From the NCBI GenBank assembly GCA_039796935.1, contig JBDKIV010000119.1:1-35450 (forward strand): a stretch of 35,450 nt of DNA, in the 5' to 3' direction. The DNA is from VFMC01 sp039796935. Its GTDB lineage: Bacteria > Actinomycetota > Acidimicrobiia > Acidimicrobiales > Ilumatobacteraceae. The notes beneath the pieces are model-generated. The model was given only the letters and a program-made list of their open reading frames with translations. It was not told the origin of the DNA and made no database searches. This document shows positions 7,809-15,577 of this stretch, in pieces (the stretch's first letter is position 1; the number at the start of each line of letters is the position of its first letter). The translations under genes and the position numbers were made by a program.

Positions 7809-8741
7809 ATGGCCGAGATGACCGAGATCACGAGCGGACTGCGCTTTCCCGAGGGGCCGATCGCGATGCCGGACGGCAGCGTCATCGTGGTCGAGATGTT
7901 CGGGCCGCGCATCACGCGAGTGCAGCCCGATGGCTCCAAGGAGACGGTGGCAGAGATCGAGGGTGGTCCGAACGGGGCGGCCATCGGTCCGGACGGCGCG
8001 CTCTATCTCTGCAACAACGGTGGCTGCTTCAGTCCGGTCGACATGGGCGGTTTGATGTTCCCCGGCCCGTTCGACCCGTCGCGCTACATCGGCGGCCGGA
8101 TCCAGCGTGTCGACCTGGCGACCGGCGACGTGACCGACCTGTACACCGAGTGCGACGGTCGTCCCCTGCGGGCCCCGAATGATCTCGTCTTCGATGCCCA
8201 CGGGGGCTTCTGGTTCACCGACCATGGCATCCGCGACGGGCTCGCCCGGACTTCCGACATCACGAGCATCTACTACGCCCGGGCCGATGGCTCGTCGATC
8301 TCCGAGGTCGTGCACCCCGTCGAGGGCCCGAACGGCATCGGCCTCTCCCCGGACGGGACCACGCTGTACTGGGCCGAGACCCACAGCGGACGAGTCTTTC
8401 AGCGGACGATTTCTGCCCCGGGCGTGTTGGCGCCGACGATGCCCGTCGATCCCACGGTCTGCCTGGCCGGACTGCCCGGTTATCAGTTGCTCGACTCGCT
8501 CGCCGTCGACGGCGAGGGCAACGTCTGCGTGGCAACGCTCGTCAACGGTGGGATCACCGTCATCAGCCCGGCGGGCGAGATGTCGCACATCGCGACGGGT
8601 GACCTGCTGACGACGAACATCTGCTTCGGAGATCGGGACGGCAGCGGTGAGTACCGTGATGCCTACGTGACGCTGTCGGGGACCGGAACGCTCGTCCACA
8701 TGCGGTGGCCCCATCGGGGACTGCGGCTCAACTGGCTGTAA
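7809..8741 (+). CDS. SMP-30/gluconolactonase/LRE-family protein
   Basis: Six-bladed beta-propeller metal-dependent hydrolase, 310 residues; family members open sugar-acid and other lactones. Metal-site residues fit the family: E15 (F-P-E-G-P), N124 (A-P-N-D-L), N175 (E-G-P-N-G-I) and D229 (L-D-S-L-A-V-D). Propeller strands are marked by repeated P-D-G turns. I chose the ATG at 7809 because six consecutive G residues end 6 bases upstream and the conserved propeller begins right after; an in-frame ATG at 7764 lacks a ribosome site. The gene sits between ftsK and rimO, where other actinobacteria usually have no lactonase, and nothing nearby names its substrate. Confidence 0.85.
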   Translation: MAEMTEITSGLRFPEGPIAMPDGSVIVVEMFGPRITRVQPDGSKETVAEIEGGPNGAAIGPDGALYLCNNGGCFSPVDMGGLMFPGPFDPSRYIGGRIQRVDLATGDVTDLYTECDGRPLRAPNDLVFDAHGGFWFTDHGIRDGLARTSDITSIYYARADGSSISEVVHPVEGPNGIGLSPDGTTLYWAETHSGRVFQRTISAPGVLAPTMPVDPTVCLAGLPGYQLLDSLAVDGEGNVCVATLVNGGITVISPAGEMSHIATGDLLTTNICFGDRDGSGEYRDAYVTLSGTGTLVHMRWPHRGLRLNWL

Positions 8742-8765
8742 CCGGCTCGTCGCGTCGCCTGCCGG

Positions 8766-8771
8766 TAACCT
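8766..8771 (+). promoter_or_regulatory. -10 element TAACCT, leaderless-type (rimO)
   Basis: TANNNT ends 8 bases before the rimO ATG at 8780; no Shine-Dalgarno sequence is present. It would drive rimO-pgsA-cinA. Confidence 0.5.
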
Positions 8772-8779
8772 GACCGCTC

Positions 8780-10054
8780 ATGGCCCGGCGCTTCTACATC
8801 GAGACCTTGGGCTGCCCCAAGAACCAGGTCGACAGCGACAAACTCATCGGCACGCTGCTCGCCGATGGGATGGTGTCGACCGACGATGCGGCGTCGGCCG
8901 ATCTGGTGGTGGTCAACACCTGTGCGTTCATCGACGAGGCGCGACGTGAGTCGATCGACACGATCCTCGCTCTCGACGAGCAGCGCAAGGACGGTGCTCG
9001 CCTGGTGGTCACGGGATGCATGGCCGAGCGGTACGGCGACGAGTTGGCCGAAGCGCTGCCCGAGGTCGACCGGGTCGCAGGGTTCGGCGTGCCGGTGAGC
9101 GTCGGCATCACCTCCAAGATCCCGGTCGGCGCGGCTCCGCTCCCGTCGCTCGACCTGCTCAACCTGCCCCGTCCGAAGAGTTCGAGTCCGTGGGCCTACG
9201 TCAAGATCGCCGAGGGGTGCGATCGCACGTGCGGATTCTGTGCGATTCCCTCCTTCCGCGGCCCGCAGCGCAGCCGAGATGTCGCGGCGATCCTGCGCGA
9301 GGTCGACGAACTCGATGTCCACGAGATCGTGTTGATCGCGCAGGATCTCGCCAGTTACGGCAAGGATCGTCCCGACGAACTGGGGGCAGGTTCGATCGTC
9401 CCGCTCGTCAGAGCGGTCAGCGAGCGCGTCGAGTGGACGCGTTTGCTGTATCTCTATCCCAGCGACCTCAGCGACGACCTGATCGACGTGATCTGTTCGA
9501 CGGGGGTTCCGTACTTCGACCTCTCGCTCCAGCACGTGAGCAAGCCGTTGCTCCGGCGCATGCGTCGATGGGGTGACGGTGACCGGTTCCTCCGCCGGAT
9601 CGAGGACATCCGGCGCCGAGAGCCAGGTGCGGCGTTCCGGAGCAACTTCATCGTCGGATATCCGGGCGAGACCGAGACCGACCACGATCAACTCTTGCGG
9701 TTCGTCGAAGAGGCCGAACTCGACTGGTGCGGCTTCTTCGCCTACTCGCCCGAGGAGGGCACCTATGCCTACGACCTCGACGGTGGTGTCGACGCGAGCC
9801 TGGCGAGCGAACGGCTGGCCGAGCTGCGCGAGTTGCAGGACGACATCACGGCGCGTCGCAGGGATGCGTTGATCGGGTCGAGGGTGCGGGTGTTGATCGA
9901 CGAGCCCGGCGTGGGCCGAAGCCACCGCGAGGCCCCCGAGATCGATGGTGTGATCGAGGTGCCCGACACGCTGATGGTCGGCACGTTCGCCGAGGTGCGT
10001 ATTGTCGACGCGATGGGACCCGACCTGGTCGCGACGACCGACGACGGCGAGTGA
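8780..10054 (+). CDS. rimO: Ribosomal protein S12 methylthiotransferase
   Basis: Radical-SAM enzyme that methylthiolates the conserved aspartate of ribosomal protein S12. The N-terminal UPF0004 domain has its cluster cysteines C12, C48 and C80. The radical-SAM motif C147-x3-C151-x2-C154 follows in E-G-C-D-R-T-C-G-F-C. RimO-specific L-G-C-P-K-N-x-V-D-S-D, the Q-H-V-S-K-P-L-L segment and N-F-I-V-G-Y-P-G-E-T separate it from the tRNA enzyme MiaB. A C-terminal TRAM domain ends the 424-residue protein. It is the first gene of a tight run with pgsA (3-base gap) and cinA. Confidence 0.95.
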   Translation: MARRFYIETLGCPKNQVDSDKLIGTLLADGMVSTDDAASADLVVVNTCAFIDEARRESIDTILALDEQRKDGARLVVTGCMAERYGDELAEALPEVDRVAGFGVPVSVGITSKIPVGAAPLPSLDLLNLPRPKSSSPWAYVKIAEGCDRTCGFCAIPSFRGPQRSRDVAAILREVDELDVHEIVLIAQDLASYGKDRPDELGAGSIVPLVRAVSERVEWTRLLYLYPSDLSDDLIDVICSTGVPYFDLSLQHVSKPLLRRMRRWGDGDRFLRRIEDIRRREPGAAFRSNFIVGYPGETETDHDQLLRFVEEAELDWCGFFAYSPEEGTYAYDLDGGVDASLASERLAELRELQDDITARRRDALIGSRVRVLIDEPGVGRSHREAPEIDGVIEVPDTLMVGTFAEVRIVDAMGPDLVATTDDGE

Positions 10055-10057
10055 ATC

Positions 10058-10627
10058 ATGCCGGTCGACCCGTCGAAGATCGCCACATGGGCCAACCTCG
10101 TCACGGTGGGCCGGGTGCTGGTCGCGCCGCTCATGTTCGTGTTGATCCCGGAAGAGCCCGGCGGCTCGTGGCTCGCATTCGCGCTGTGGGTGCTCCTGTG
10201 CTCGAGCGACGGGATCGATGGATACCTGGCCCGTCGACATGGCATCACGCACTTCGGTACGTTCCTCGATCCGCTCGCGGACAAGGTGCTCGTGCTCGGT
10301 GCCATGTTCACGCTCGTCAGTCGTGACGTCTTCTGGGTGGTCCCGGTCGTCATCATCGCGGCGCGAGAAATCGCCATCAGCCTGTACCGGACCTTCGTCG
10401 GCGCCAAGGGTGTGAGCGTTCCGGCGAGCAAGCTGGCCAAGTACAAGACGTTCGCACAGCAGCTCGCCGTCGGATTCGCCATCGCCCCGGTGACGGCGAT
10501 CGACGCCACGTGGACCTGGATGACGCTGCTGTGGCTGTCCGTCGCTCTTGCGCTGGTCAGCGGGGCGCAATACCTCTGGCGTGCGCAGACGAGCCGCCGT
10601 CCCGATGAACTGGCAGAGGTGCGCTGA
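10058..10627 (+). CDS. pgsA: CDP-diacylglycerol--glycerol-3-phosphate 3-phosphatidyltransferase
   Basis: Makes phosphatidylglycerol phosphate from CDP-diacylglycerol and glycerol-3-phosphate, an integral-membrane step toward phosphatidylglycerol and cardiolipin. The CDP-alcohol transferase signature is complete: D51 and D54-G-x2-A-R, then G67-x3-D71-x3-D75, with 7 rather than the common 8 residues between the Arg and the Gly. Several hydrophobic segments span the 189 residues. The ATG lies 3 bases after the rimO stop. The rimO-pgsA-cinA order matches other actinobacteria. A related CDP-alcohol transferase with another acceptor is the only alternative. Confidence 0.9.
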   Translation: MPVDPSKIATWANLVTVGRVLVAPLMFVLIPEEPGGSWLAFALWVLLCSSDGIDGYLARRHGITHFGTFLDPLADKVLVLGAMFTLVSRDVFWVVPVVIIAAREIAISLYRTFVGAKGVSVPASKLAKYKTFAQQLAVGFAIAPVTAIDATWTWMTLLWLSVALALVSGAQYLWRAQTSRRPDELAEVR

Positions 10628-10630
10628 TCG

Positions 10631-11878
10631 ATGCGTTGTGACGTGATCGCTGTCGGCACCGAACTCCTGCTCGGTCAGATCGTCGACACCAACTCCGCGT
10701 ACATCGGCGAGCAACTGGCCGCGGTGGGCGTCGACTCGCTGCTCCAGGTGAAGGTCGGCGACAACGTCGGTCGTGTCGAGGCAGTGCTTCGGTCGGTACT
10801 GGCCGATGCTGATGCCGTGATCATGTGTGGCGGGTTGGGGCCCACCCACGACGACCTGACACGAGACGCGATCGCGAAGGTCATGGGTGTCGACCTGCAC
10901 CACGACGAATCGGTCGCCGAGACTATCCGTTCGTTGTTCGCCGCCCGCGGACGACCGATGGCCGCGAACAACCTTCGGCAGGCTCAGGTCCCGGCGGGTG
11001 CCACGGTGATCCCGCAGACCCGTGGCACAGCCCCCGGGTTGATCTGCCCACTGGTCGTCGACGGGGTCGACAAGGTGGTCTATGCGGTGCCCGGTGTACC
11101 GCACGAGATGAAGGACATGCTCGATCGAGCGATCCTGCCCGATCTGGCGCGGCGCAGTGGGCAGCCCTCGGCGATCGTCAGTCGGGTGCTGCGCACGTGG
11201 GGCGAGAGCGAGAGTGGCCTCAACGAGCGGCTCGACCCCGTCATCGCTCGACTCGAGCAGTGTGGCAATCCGACGTTGGCGTTCTTGGCGAGCGGCTGGG
11301 AGGGAATCAAGGTCCGGCTCACCGCCAAGGCAACGACGGCGGCCGATGCGGAGGCCCTGATCGCCCCGGTGGAGGACGAGATCAGGTCGATCCTCGGCCT
11401 TCAGGTCTTCGGCGTCGATGGCCAGAACATGGAGCGTGTCGTCGTCGACCTGCTCCGCCAGCGGAACTGGACGATCTCGCTGGCCGAATCGGTGACGGGC
11501 GGGCTGGTGACGGCTCGTCTCGTCGATGTCGAGGGTGTCAGCGCACAGCTGGTCGGTGCGGTCGTGTCCTATGCGAGCGAGGTGAAGTTCGAGCACCTCG
11601 GAGTCGATGTCGGCCCGGTCGTGAACGAGCGGACGGCTGCGCAGATGGCCGAGGGAGTCCGCCGGCTCCTGCACAGCGACGTCGGACTTGCCGTCACCGG
11701 GGTCGGTGGTCCGTCCGAACAGGACGGGATGCCGGTGGGCACGCTGTGTGTCGGGGTGGCGTTACCCGGCCGGACGGTGACGAGCACCTTCCGATTGCCC
11801 GGGCTTCGTGACCAGATGCGACAGATGAGCGTCATCACCGCGCTCGACCTGCTTCGCCGTCAACTGCTCGAATCCTGA
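10631..11878 (+). CDS. cinA: CinA-family protein (competence/damage-inducible; NMN deamidase type)
   Basis: Two-domain protein of 415 residues. The N-terminal MoaB/MogA-like domain (about 1-170) carries G-T-E-L-L-L-G-Q near the start and G-G-L-G-P-T-H-D-D-L (67-76). The C-terminal PncC-like domain (from about 260) carries S-L-A-E-S-V-T-G-G and later G-V-G-G-P; this domain deamidates nicotinamide mononucleotide in pyridine-nucleotide recycling. The start follows the pgsA stop by 3 bases. In many actinobacteria clgR and then the recA region follow, but here a tRNA and an HtrA-type gene come next. Confidence 0.92.
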   Translation: MRCDVIAVGTELLLGQIVDTNSAYIGEQLAAVGVDSLLQVKVGDNVGRVEAVLRSVLADADAVIMCGGLGPTHDDLTRDAIAKVMGVDLHHDESVAETIRSLFAARGRPMAANNLRQAQVPAGATVIPQTRGTAPGLICPLVVDGVDKVVYAVPGVPHEMKDMLDRAILPDLARRSGQPSAIVSRVLRTWGESESGLNERLDPVIARLEQCGNPTLAFLASGWEGIKVRLTAKATTAADAEALIAPVEDEIRSILGLQVFGVDGQNMERVVVDLLRQRNWTISLAESVTGGLVTARLVDVEGVSAQLVGAVVSYASEVKFEHLGVDVGPVVNERTAAQMAEGVRRLLHSDVGLAVTGVGGPSEQDGMPVGTLCVGVALPGRTVTSTFRLPGLRDQMRQMSVITALDLLRRQLLES

Positions 11879-11905
11879 CACGAAGCGCTCCGGGCCACAC
11901 TCGAC

Positions 11906-11923
11906 CGGCTCGGCGCAGAGCCG
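11906..11923. terminator. Possible bidirectional hairpin between cinA and tRNA-Arg
   Basis: CGGCTC and GAGCCG form a 6-base stem with a 6-base loop between two convergent units. It lacks a T-run on either strand. A terminator role is plausible but weakly supported. Confidence 0.3.
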
Positions 11924-11952
11924 ACAGCGTGAGGGCGCGAGTGCGCGTGCAG

Positions 11953-12025
11953 CGCCCCCGGAGAGACTCGAACTCCCAACCAACGGGGTAGAAACCCGCT
12001 GCTCTATCCATTGAGCTACGGAGGC
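11953..12025 (-). tRNA. tRNA-Arg (anticodon UCU)
   Basis: Reading the minus strand, all four arms fold: acceptor GCCTCCG/CGGGGGC (one G-U), D-stem GCTC/GAGC, anticodon stem GCGGG/CCCGT with loop TTTCTAC, a 5-base variable loop, and T-stem GGGAG/CTCTC around TTCGAGT. Loop position 33 is U and positions 34-36 are UCU, reading the rare arginine codons AGA and AGG. The length is 73 bases with discriminator G, and CCA is not encoded. No intron is seen. Confidence 0.95.
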
Positions 12026-12039
12026 TGACGATGGGACGC

Positions 12040-12053
12040 CACGACTGGTCGTG
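12040..12053. promoter_or_regulatory. Inverted repeat CACGAC-N2-GTCGTG upstream of the tRNA
   Basis: A perfect 6-base dyad with a 2-base centre, 15 bases from the tRNA 5' end. It is operator-like in shape. Whether it serves the tRNA, the HtrA-type gene or neither cannot be told. Confidence 0.25.
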
Positions 12054-12112
12054 CCGCTCATCGAACGACGGGAGCGTACGGCCGACGTCGGACCGGGCGC
12101 CAGTCGCGTCGA

Positions 12113-12176
12113 ACCGGACACTCGATCCGTCTCACCGGACTCTTGCGTATTCTCACCTGTCTCTCACCGTCCGGAC
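12113..12176 (+). promoter_or_regulatory. Phased direct repeats upstream of the HtrA-type gene
   Basis: TCTCACC occurs three times, at 12130-12136, 12151-12157 and 12162-12168, with start-to-start distances of 21 and 11 bases, which put all copies on one face of the helix. ACCGGAC also repeats 21 bases apart (12113 and 12134), and a GTCCGGAC palindrome lies at 12169-12176. The array ends at the expected -35 of the promoter whose -10 is at 12190. This suits an OmpR-type response regulator. Confidence 0.5.
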
Positions 12177-12189
12177 ACCCCGTCGGCTC

Positions 12190-12195
12190 CATACT
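12190..12195 (+). promoter_or_regulatory. -10-like CATACT, leaderless-type (HtrA gene)
   Basis: The hexamer ends 7 bases before the ATG at 12203. It differs from TANNNT only at the first base. This favours 12203 over the second ATG at 12209. Confidence 0.45.
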
Positions 12196-12202
12196 GTCGG
12201 GC

Positions 12203-13432
12203 ATGAACATGTCTGACTTCTCGGGTCCCGGTCCGGCGTTCCCTCCGCCGATGCCGACGCAGCCGCAGCCTCAGCACTCAGGGTTCGAACCTCCGCAGCT
12301 CGCTCCCTCGCACGCGACGAAGCGTCGTGGCGCTGGTGGTCGACGCTGGCCGGTCGTGATCGGTGCGATCGCAGTGGCGCTCGTCGCCGGCGGCGTGGGG
12401 GGACTGGTCGGGGCATCGGTCGCCGACGATGATCCGAGCGGCGCCTCGTCGGCGAGGCAGGTCTCCTCGCCGTCCACGGCTGCGACGTCGGTCTCGTCGA
12501 GCTCCGGTGATGACGGAGTCGTCACCGATGCGCTCGATGTCGGTGCGGTGGCCGATCGTGTCGGCCCGAGCGTGGTCACCGTCGTGTCGCTCAGCGGCGG
12601 CCAACTGGTCGGTACCGGGAGCGGTGTGATCCTCACCTCTGATGGTGAGATCGTCACCAATGCCCATGTGGTCGAGGGTGCCGACGAGGTACGTGTTCGT
12701 CTGGTCGGCGAGACCGAGCCGCGTGAAGCGACGCTCGTCGCGTCGGACCCGCCACAGGATCTCGCGCTGTTGAAGATCGAGGCATCGGGGCTCCAGGCGG
12801 CAACGATCGCTGCTGCTGACGACATCCGTGTCGGCGAGCCGGTCATCGCGATCGGCTTCGCCTTGGCGCTCGACGGGGGCCCGAGTGTCACGAGCGGCGT
12901 GGTGTCGGCGCTCGATCGAACGTTGGTGACCGAACTCGGGGCGCTGGGCGGGTTGGTGCAGACCGATGCTGCCATCTCGTCGGGTAACTCCGGTGGCCCG
13001 CTCGTCAATGCGCGGGGTGAGGTCGTCGGGATCAACACCGCGGTTGCGACCGGCAACGAGATGCGAGCGGTGAGCAACGTCGGCTTCGCCATCTCCGCCC
13101 GAACCCTGCTCGGGCGCATCGACGGCTTGCGCGCCGACGACGACGGGAATTCGCTGAAGGAGGGCTTCCTCGGGGTCTCGATCGAGGAGCGGACCGACGG
13201 AGGCTCGGGTGCGGTGATCGTCGAGGTGACCTCGGGCAGTCCTGCCGACGAGGCTGGCCTGCGTGCCGGTGACGTGGTCGTCGCGGTCAACGGTCGGCCG
13301 GTGGCGGGTCAGGGCGGGCTGATCGCCGAGATCCGCTCGGGCGGGCCGGGCACGCAGCTCGCGTTCACGGTGCTTCGCGATGGCGAGATGCTCGACCTGA
13401 CAGCGACGCTGGTGGAGCGAGCGGCTCAGTGA
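12203..13432 (+). CDS. HtrA/DegP-type trypsin-like serine protease with PDZ domain, membrane-anchored
   Basis: A 409-residue protein. It has a Pro/Gln-rich cytoplasmic tail (about 5-35), a basic patch, one membrane helix (about 51-71), a Ser/Thr linker, the chymotrypsin-fold protease domain and a C-terminal PDZ domain (about 315-405). The catalytic triad is H155 (T-N-A-H-V-V), D186 (Q-D-L-A-L-L) and S263 (S-G-N-S-G-G-P-L). The PDZ part shows S-P-A-D-E-A-G-L-R-A-G-D-V-V-V. It probably degrades or refolds damaged proteins outside the membrane, as in PepD/HtrA of mycobacteria. The upstream phased repeats suggest envelope-stress control. carD follows after 174 bases with its own leader. Confidence 0.92.
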   Translation: MNMSDFSGPGPAFPPPMPTQPQPQHSGFEPPQLAPSHATKRRGAGGRRWPVVIGAIAVALVAGGVGGLVGASVADDDPSGASSARQVSSPSTAATSVSSSSGDDGVVTDALDVGAVADRVGPSVVTVVSLSGGQLVGTGSGVILTSDGEIVTNAHVVEGADEVRVRLVGETEPREATLVASDPPQDLALLKIEASGLQAATIAAADDIRVGEPVIAIGFALALDGGPSVTSGVVSALDRTLVTELGALGGLVQTDAAISSGNSGGPLVNARGEVVGINTAVATGNEMRAVSNVGFAISARTLLGRIDGLRADDDGNSLKEGFLGVSIEERTDGGSGAVIVEVTSGSPADEAGLRAGDVVVAVNGRPVAGQGGLIAEIRSGGPGTQLAFTVLRDGEMLDLTATLVERAAQ

Positions 13433-13525
13433 CCGACGCCGGGTACGGGCCCGTGCGGGGGTCTCGGCCCGGCTCGGGAGCGTGCATTCCACGTGGTCGT
13501 CGGAGGGAATCCGCTGATCAGGGCC

Positions 13526-13531
13526 TACCCT
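13526..13531 (+). promoter_or_regulatory. Possible -10 TACCCT for carD, with a leader
   Basis: A TANNNT hexamer about 75 bases before the carD GTG. The ribosome site GTGAGG at 13595-13600 lies 6 bases before the GTG, so this gene would have a true 5' leader. No clear -35 is seen, and the rest of the 174-base gap holds nothing I recognise. Confidence 0.35.
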
Positions 13532-13606
13532 TGCACAGCGAGTTGCGGGCTGTTCGGCCTGCGCAGCCCAGCGCCCTCGGGCGGGTCGACCACAGTGAGG
13601 TCATGC

Positions 13607-14131
13607 GTGAAGTTCAAGAAGGGTGAGACCGTCATCTATCCCCAACATGGCGCGTGCATCGTGATGGGGACCAAGAAGATGGAGGCATTCGGCGCCACGC
13701 AGGAGTACCTCATCCTCAAGACCGTCATCAACGAGATGACGCTGTCGGTGCCGACCGCCAAGGCCGCCGAGGTCGGGGTTCGGCCGCCGGTGTCGAGCGA
13801 CGAACTCGAAGACCTGGTGTCCGTGCTCTCGAAGGCTGACCCGCGGGTTCCGTCCAACTGGAGCCGACGGTTCAAGAACCATCAGGAGAAACTGAAGAGC
13901 GGTGACGTCTACCAGGTTGCCGAAGTGGTGAGAAACCTTGCCGCCCGCAATCGCGACGCGTCGCTGTCGGCGGCAGAACGGACGATGTACGACCGGGCGC
14001 GGATCAACCTGATCAGCGAGATCGCCCCGGCCTTGAAGGTGAGTGCCGAAGAGGCCGAGCGGTACCTCGACGACGCGCTCGCCCGTGGCGTGCTGAAGCC
14101 GGCAAAGGAAGCGGCAAAGAAGAAGGCGTGA
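13607..14131 (+). CDS. carD: CarD-family RNA polymerase-binding regulator
   Basis: CarD binds the RNA polymerase beta subunit and stabilises open promoter complexes, and it is essential in mycobacteria. The protein has 174 residues. The N-terminal RNAP-interaction domain begins K-F-K-K-G-E-T-V-I-Y-P-Q-H-G-A; the C-terminal helical DNA-binding domain includes S-N-W-S-R-R-F-K-N-H. The end is lysine- and alanine-rich (K-E-A-A-K-K-K-A). I chose the GTG at 13607 because the canonical family N-terminus starts there and GTGAGG lies 6 bases upstream. An open frame from 13493 would add a cysteine-rich extension with no family match. Confidence 0.93.
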   Translation: MKFKKGETVIYPQHGACIVMGTKKMEAFGATQEYLILKTVINEMTLSVPTAKAAEVGVRPPVSSDELEDLVSVLSKADPRVPSNWSRRFKNHQEKLKSGDVYQVAEVVRNLAARNRDASLSAAERTMYDRARINLISEIAPALKVSAEEAERYLDDALARGVLKPAKEAAKKKA

Positions 14132-14145
14132 CGCTCGCCGCGGCC

Positions 14146-14151
14146 TACAGT
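14146..14151 (+). promoter_or_regulatory. -10 element TACAGT, leaderless-type (glutamine synthetase-like gene)
   Basis: TANNNT ends 7 bases before the ATG at 14159, 14 bases after the carD stop. No Shine-Dalgarno sequence is visible. Confidence 0.55.
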
Positions 14152-14158
14152 CGCGACC

Positions 14159-15535
14159 ATGTCGTCACGCGTGCAAGTGTCCAGGGAAGAACTCGAAGCC
14201 AAGATCCGCAGTGGCGAGATCGACACCGTGGTCATGGCTTTCCCCGACCTCCAGGGTCGATTGGTCGGTAAGCGCACCACCGGACGGTTCTTCCTCGAGC
14301 ACGTCGCCGACGAGGGCACCGAGAACTGCGACTACCTGATCGCGTGCGACATCGACAACAACCCGGTCGCCGGCTACCGATTCACGAGTTACGACCAGGG
14401 CTACGGCGACATGTTGGCCCGGCCCGACTGGTCGACGGTGCGCATCACGCCGTGGGTCGACCGGACGGCTCTCATCATGTGCGACCTGGTCGACGTCGAT
14501 ACCGGCGAGTTGATCGAGGTGGCGCCTCGCACGATGCTGCAGCGCCAGGTGGAAGCCGCAACGGCGATGGGGTTCTTGCCGATGGTGGCCAGCGAGATCG
14601 AGTTCTACCTGTTCAAGGACACCTACGACGAGGCCCACGAGAAGGGGTACCGGGGCCTTCGTCCGCACTCCCCGTGGCTCGAGGACTACCACGTGCTCCA
14701 GACGACGAAGGACGAGTACATCCTCGGCCAGATCCGTCGCGGCCTCGAGGCTGCCGGTGTCCCCGTCGAGTTCAGCAAGGGCGAGGCAGGCAGGGGTCAG
14801 CACGAGATCAATCTCGACTACACGACCGCCGTCGAGATGGCGGATCGCAACAGTGTCTACAAGACCGCTGCCAAAGAGATCGCCCATCTGAATGGTCGGT
14901 CGGTGACGTTCATGGCGAAGTACGACTTCGACGACACCGGTTCGTCGTGCCACATCCACTCGAGCCTGTGGAGCCTCGACGGATCCGAAGCGATGTTCTA
15001 CGACCACGACGGCCCGAATGGGATGAGCACGACCTTCCAGCACTACCTGGCAGGTCTGATCGCGACGGCCCGTGAGTTCAGCCTGCTGTGGGCGCCGACG
15101 GTCAACAGTTACAAGCGCTTCCAGCTGGGATCGTGGGCGCCGACGGGGATCGGGTGGGGTCTCGACAACCGCACGCTCGGCTTCCGCAAGGTCGGTCACG
15201 GACGCTCGACCCGGGTCGAGTGCCGTGTGCCCGGCGCCGATGCCAACTCCTATTTCGCCTTCGCCGGCCAGTTGGCCGGTGGCCTGTACGGGATCCGTCA
15301 CCGCCTGCCGCTGCCTGCGCCGTTCTCGGGCAACGGCTACGAGGCCCCCGAGATCGACCGGATCCCGTGGAACCTGCCCGATGCGATCGCGCTGTGGGAG
15401 GGCTCGTCGATCGCGCGTGAGTGCTTCGGTGACGATGTGCACCACCACATCCTGACGATGGCGAAGGGTGAGTGGGAAGCGTTCAACCACGCCGTGACCG
15501 ACTGGGAACTCCGCCGGTACTGGGAGCGCATCTAG
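14159..15535 (+). CDS. Glutamine synthetase-family ligase (GlnA-like, possible gamma-glutamylation of an amine)
   Basis: A 458-residue ATP-dependent carboxylate-amine ligase of the glutamine synthetase fold. The beta-grasp N-terminus includes D-L-Q-G-R-L-V-G-K-R. Metal and substrate residues are in place: E146 and E148 (S-E-I-E-F-Y), E209 and E216 (K-G-E-A-G-R-G-Q-H-E), H265 (C-H-I-H-S-S-L), N-S-Y-K-R near 317, and the E-C-R-V-P-G-A-D-A-N-S-Y segment. This last feature and the overall pattern fit GlnA2/GlnA3/PuuA-like members that gamma-glutamylate polyamines or other amines better than the ammonia-assimilating GlnA. No regulator, GlnB or adenylyltransferase gene is near. The true amine acceptor is unknown. 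Confidence 0.8.
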   Translation: MSSRVQVSREELEAKIRSGEIDTVVMAFPDLQGRLVGKRTTGRFFLEHVADEGTENCDYLIACDIDNNPVAGYRFTSYDQGYGDMLARPDWSTVRITPWVDRTALIMCDLVDVDTGELIEVAPRTMLQRQVEAATAMGFLPMVASEIEFYLFKDTYDEAHEKGYRGLRPHSPWLEDYHVLQTTKDEYILGQIRRGLEAAGVPVEFSKGEAGRGQHEINLDYTTAVEMADRNSVYKTAAKEIAHLNGRSVTFMAKYDFDDTGSSCHIHSSLWSLDGSEAMFYDHDGPNGMSTTFQHYLAGLIATAREFSLLWAPTVNSYKRFQLGSWAPTGIGWGLDNRTLGFRKVGHGRSTRVECRVPGADANSYFAFAGQLAGGLYGIRHRLPLPAPFSGNGYEAPEIDRIPWNLPDAIALWEGSSIARECFGDDVHHHILTMAKGEWEAFNHAVTDWELRRYWERI

Positions 15536-15558
15536 CGTCGTTTCCCGGGGCTGTGGGC

Positions 15559-15573
15559 CGCCGTCGCACGGCG
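15559..15573. terminator. Possible shared hairpin between convergent genes
   Basis: CGCCGT-CGC-ACGGCG forms a 6-base stem with a 3-base loop in the 42-base gap between the ligase gene and the phosphoesterase gene, which end facing each other. No T-run is present. Confidence 0.35.
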
Positions 15574-15577
15574 TCGC

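Noticed and set aside
8663..11674. 1003-residue minus-strand frame opposite the lactonase end, rimO, pgsA and cinA
   Set aside because: It crosses four well-supported genes on the other strand and shows no motif, so it is a shadow.
13493..13606. 38-residue upstream extension of CarD
   Set aside because: Contains Cys and Ser-rich sequence absent from CarD proteins; GTG 13607 has a proper ribosome site and the family start.
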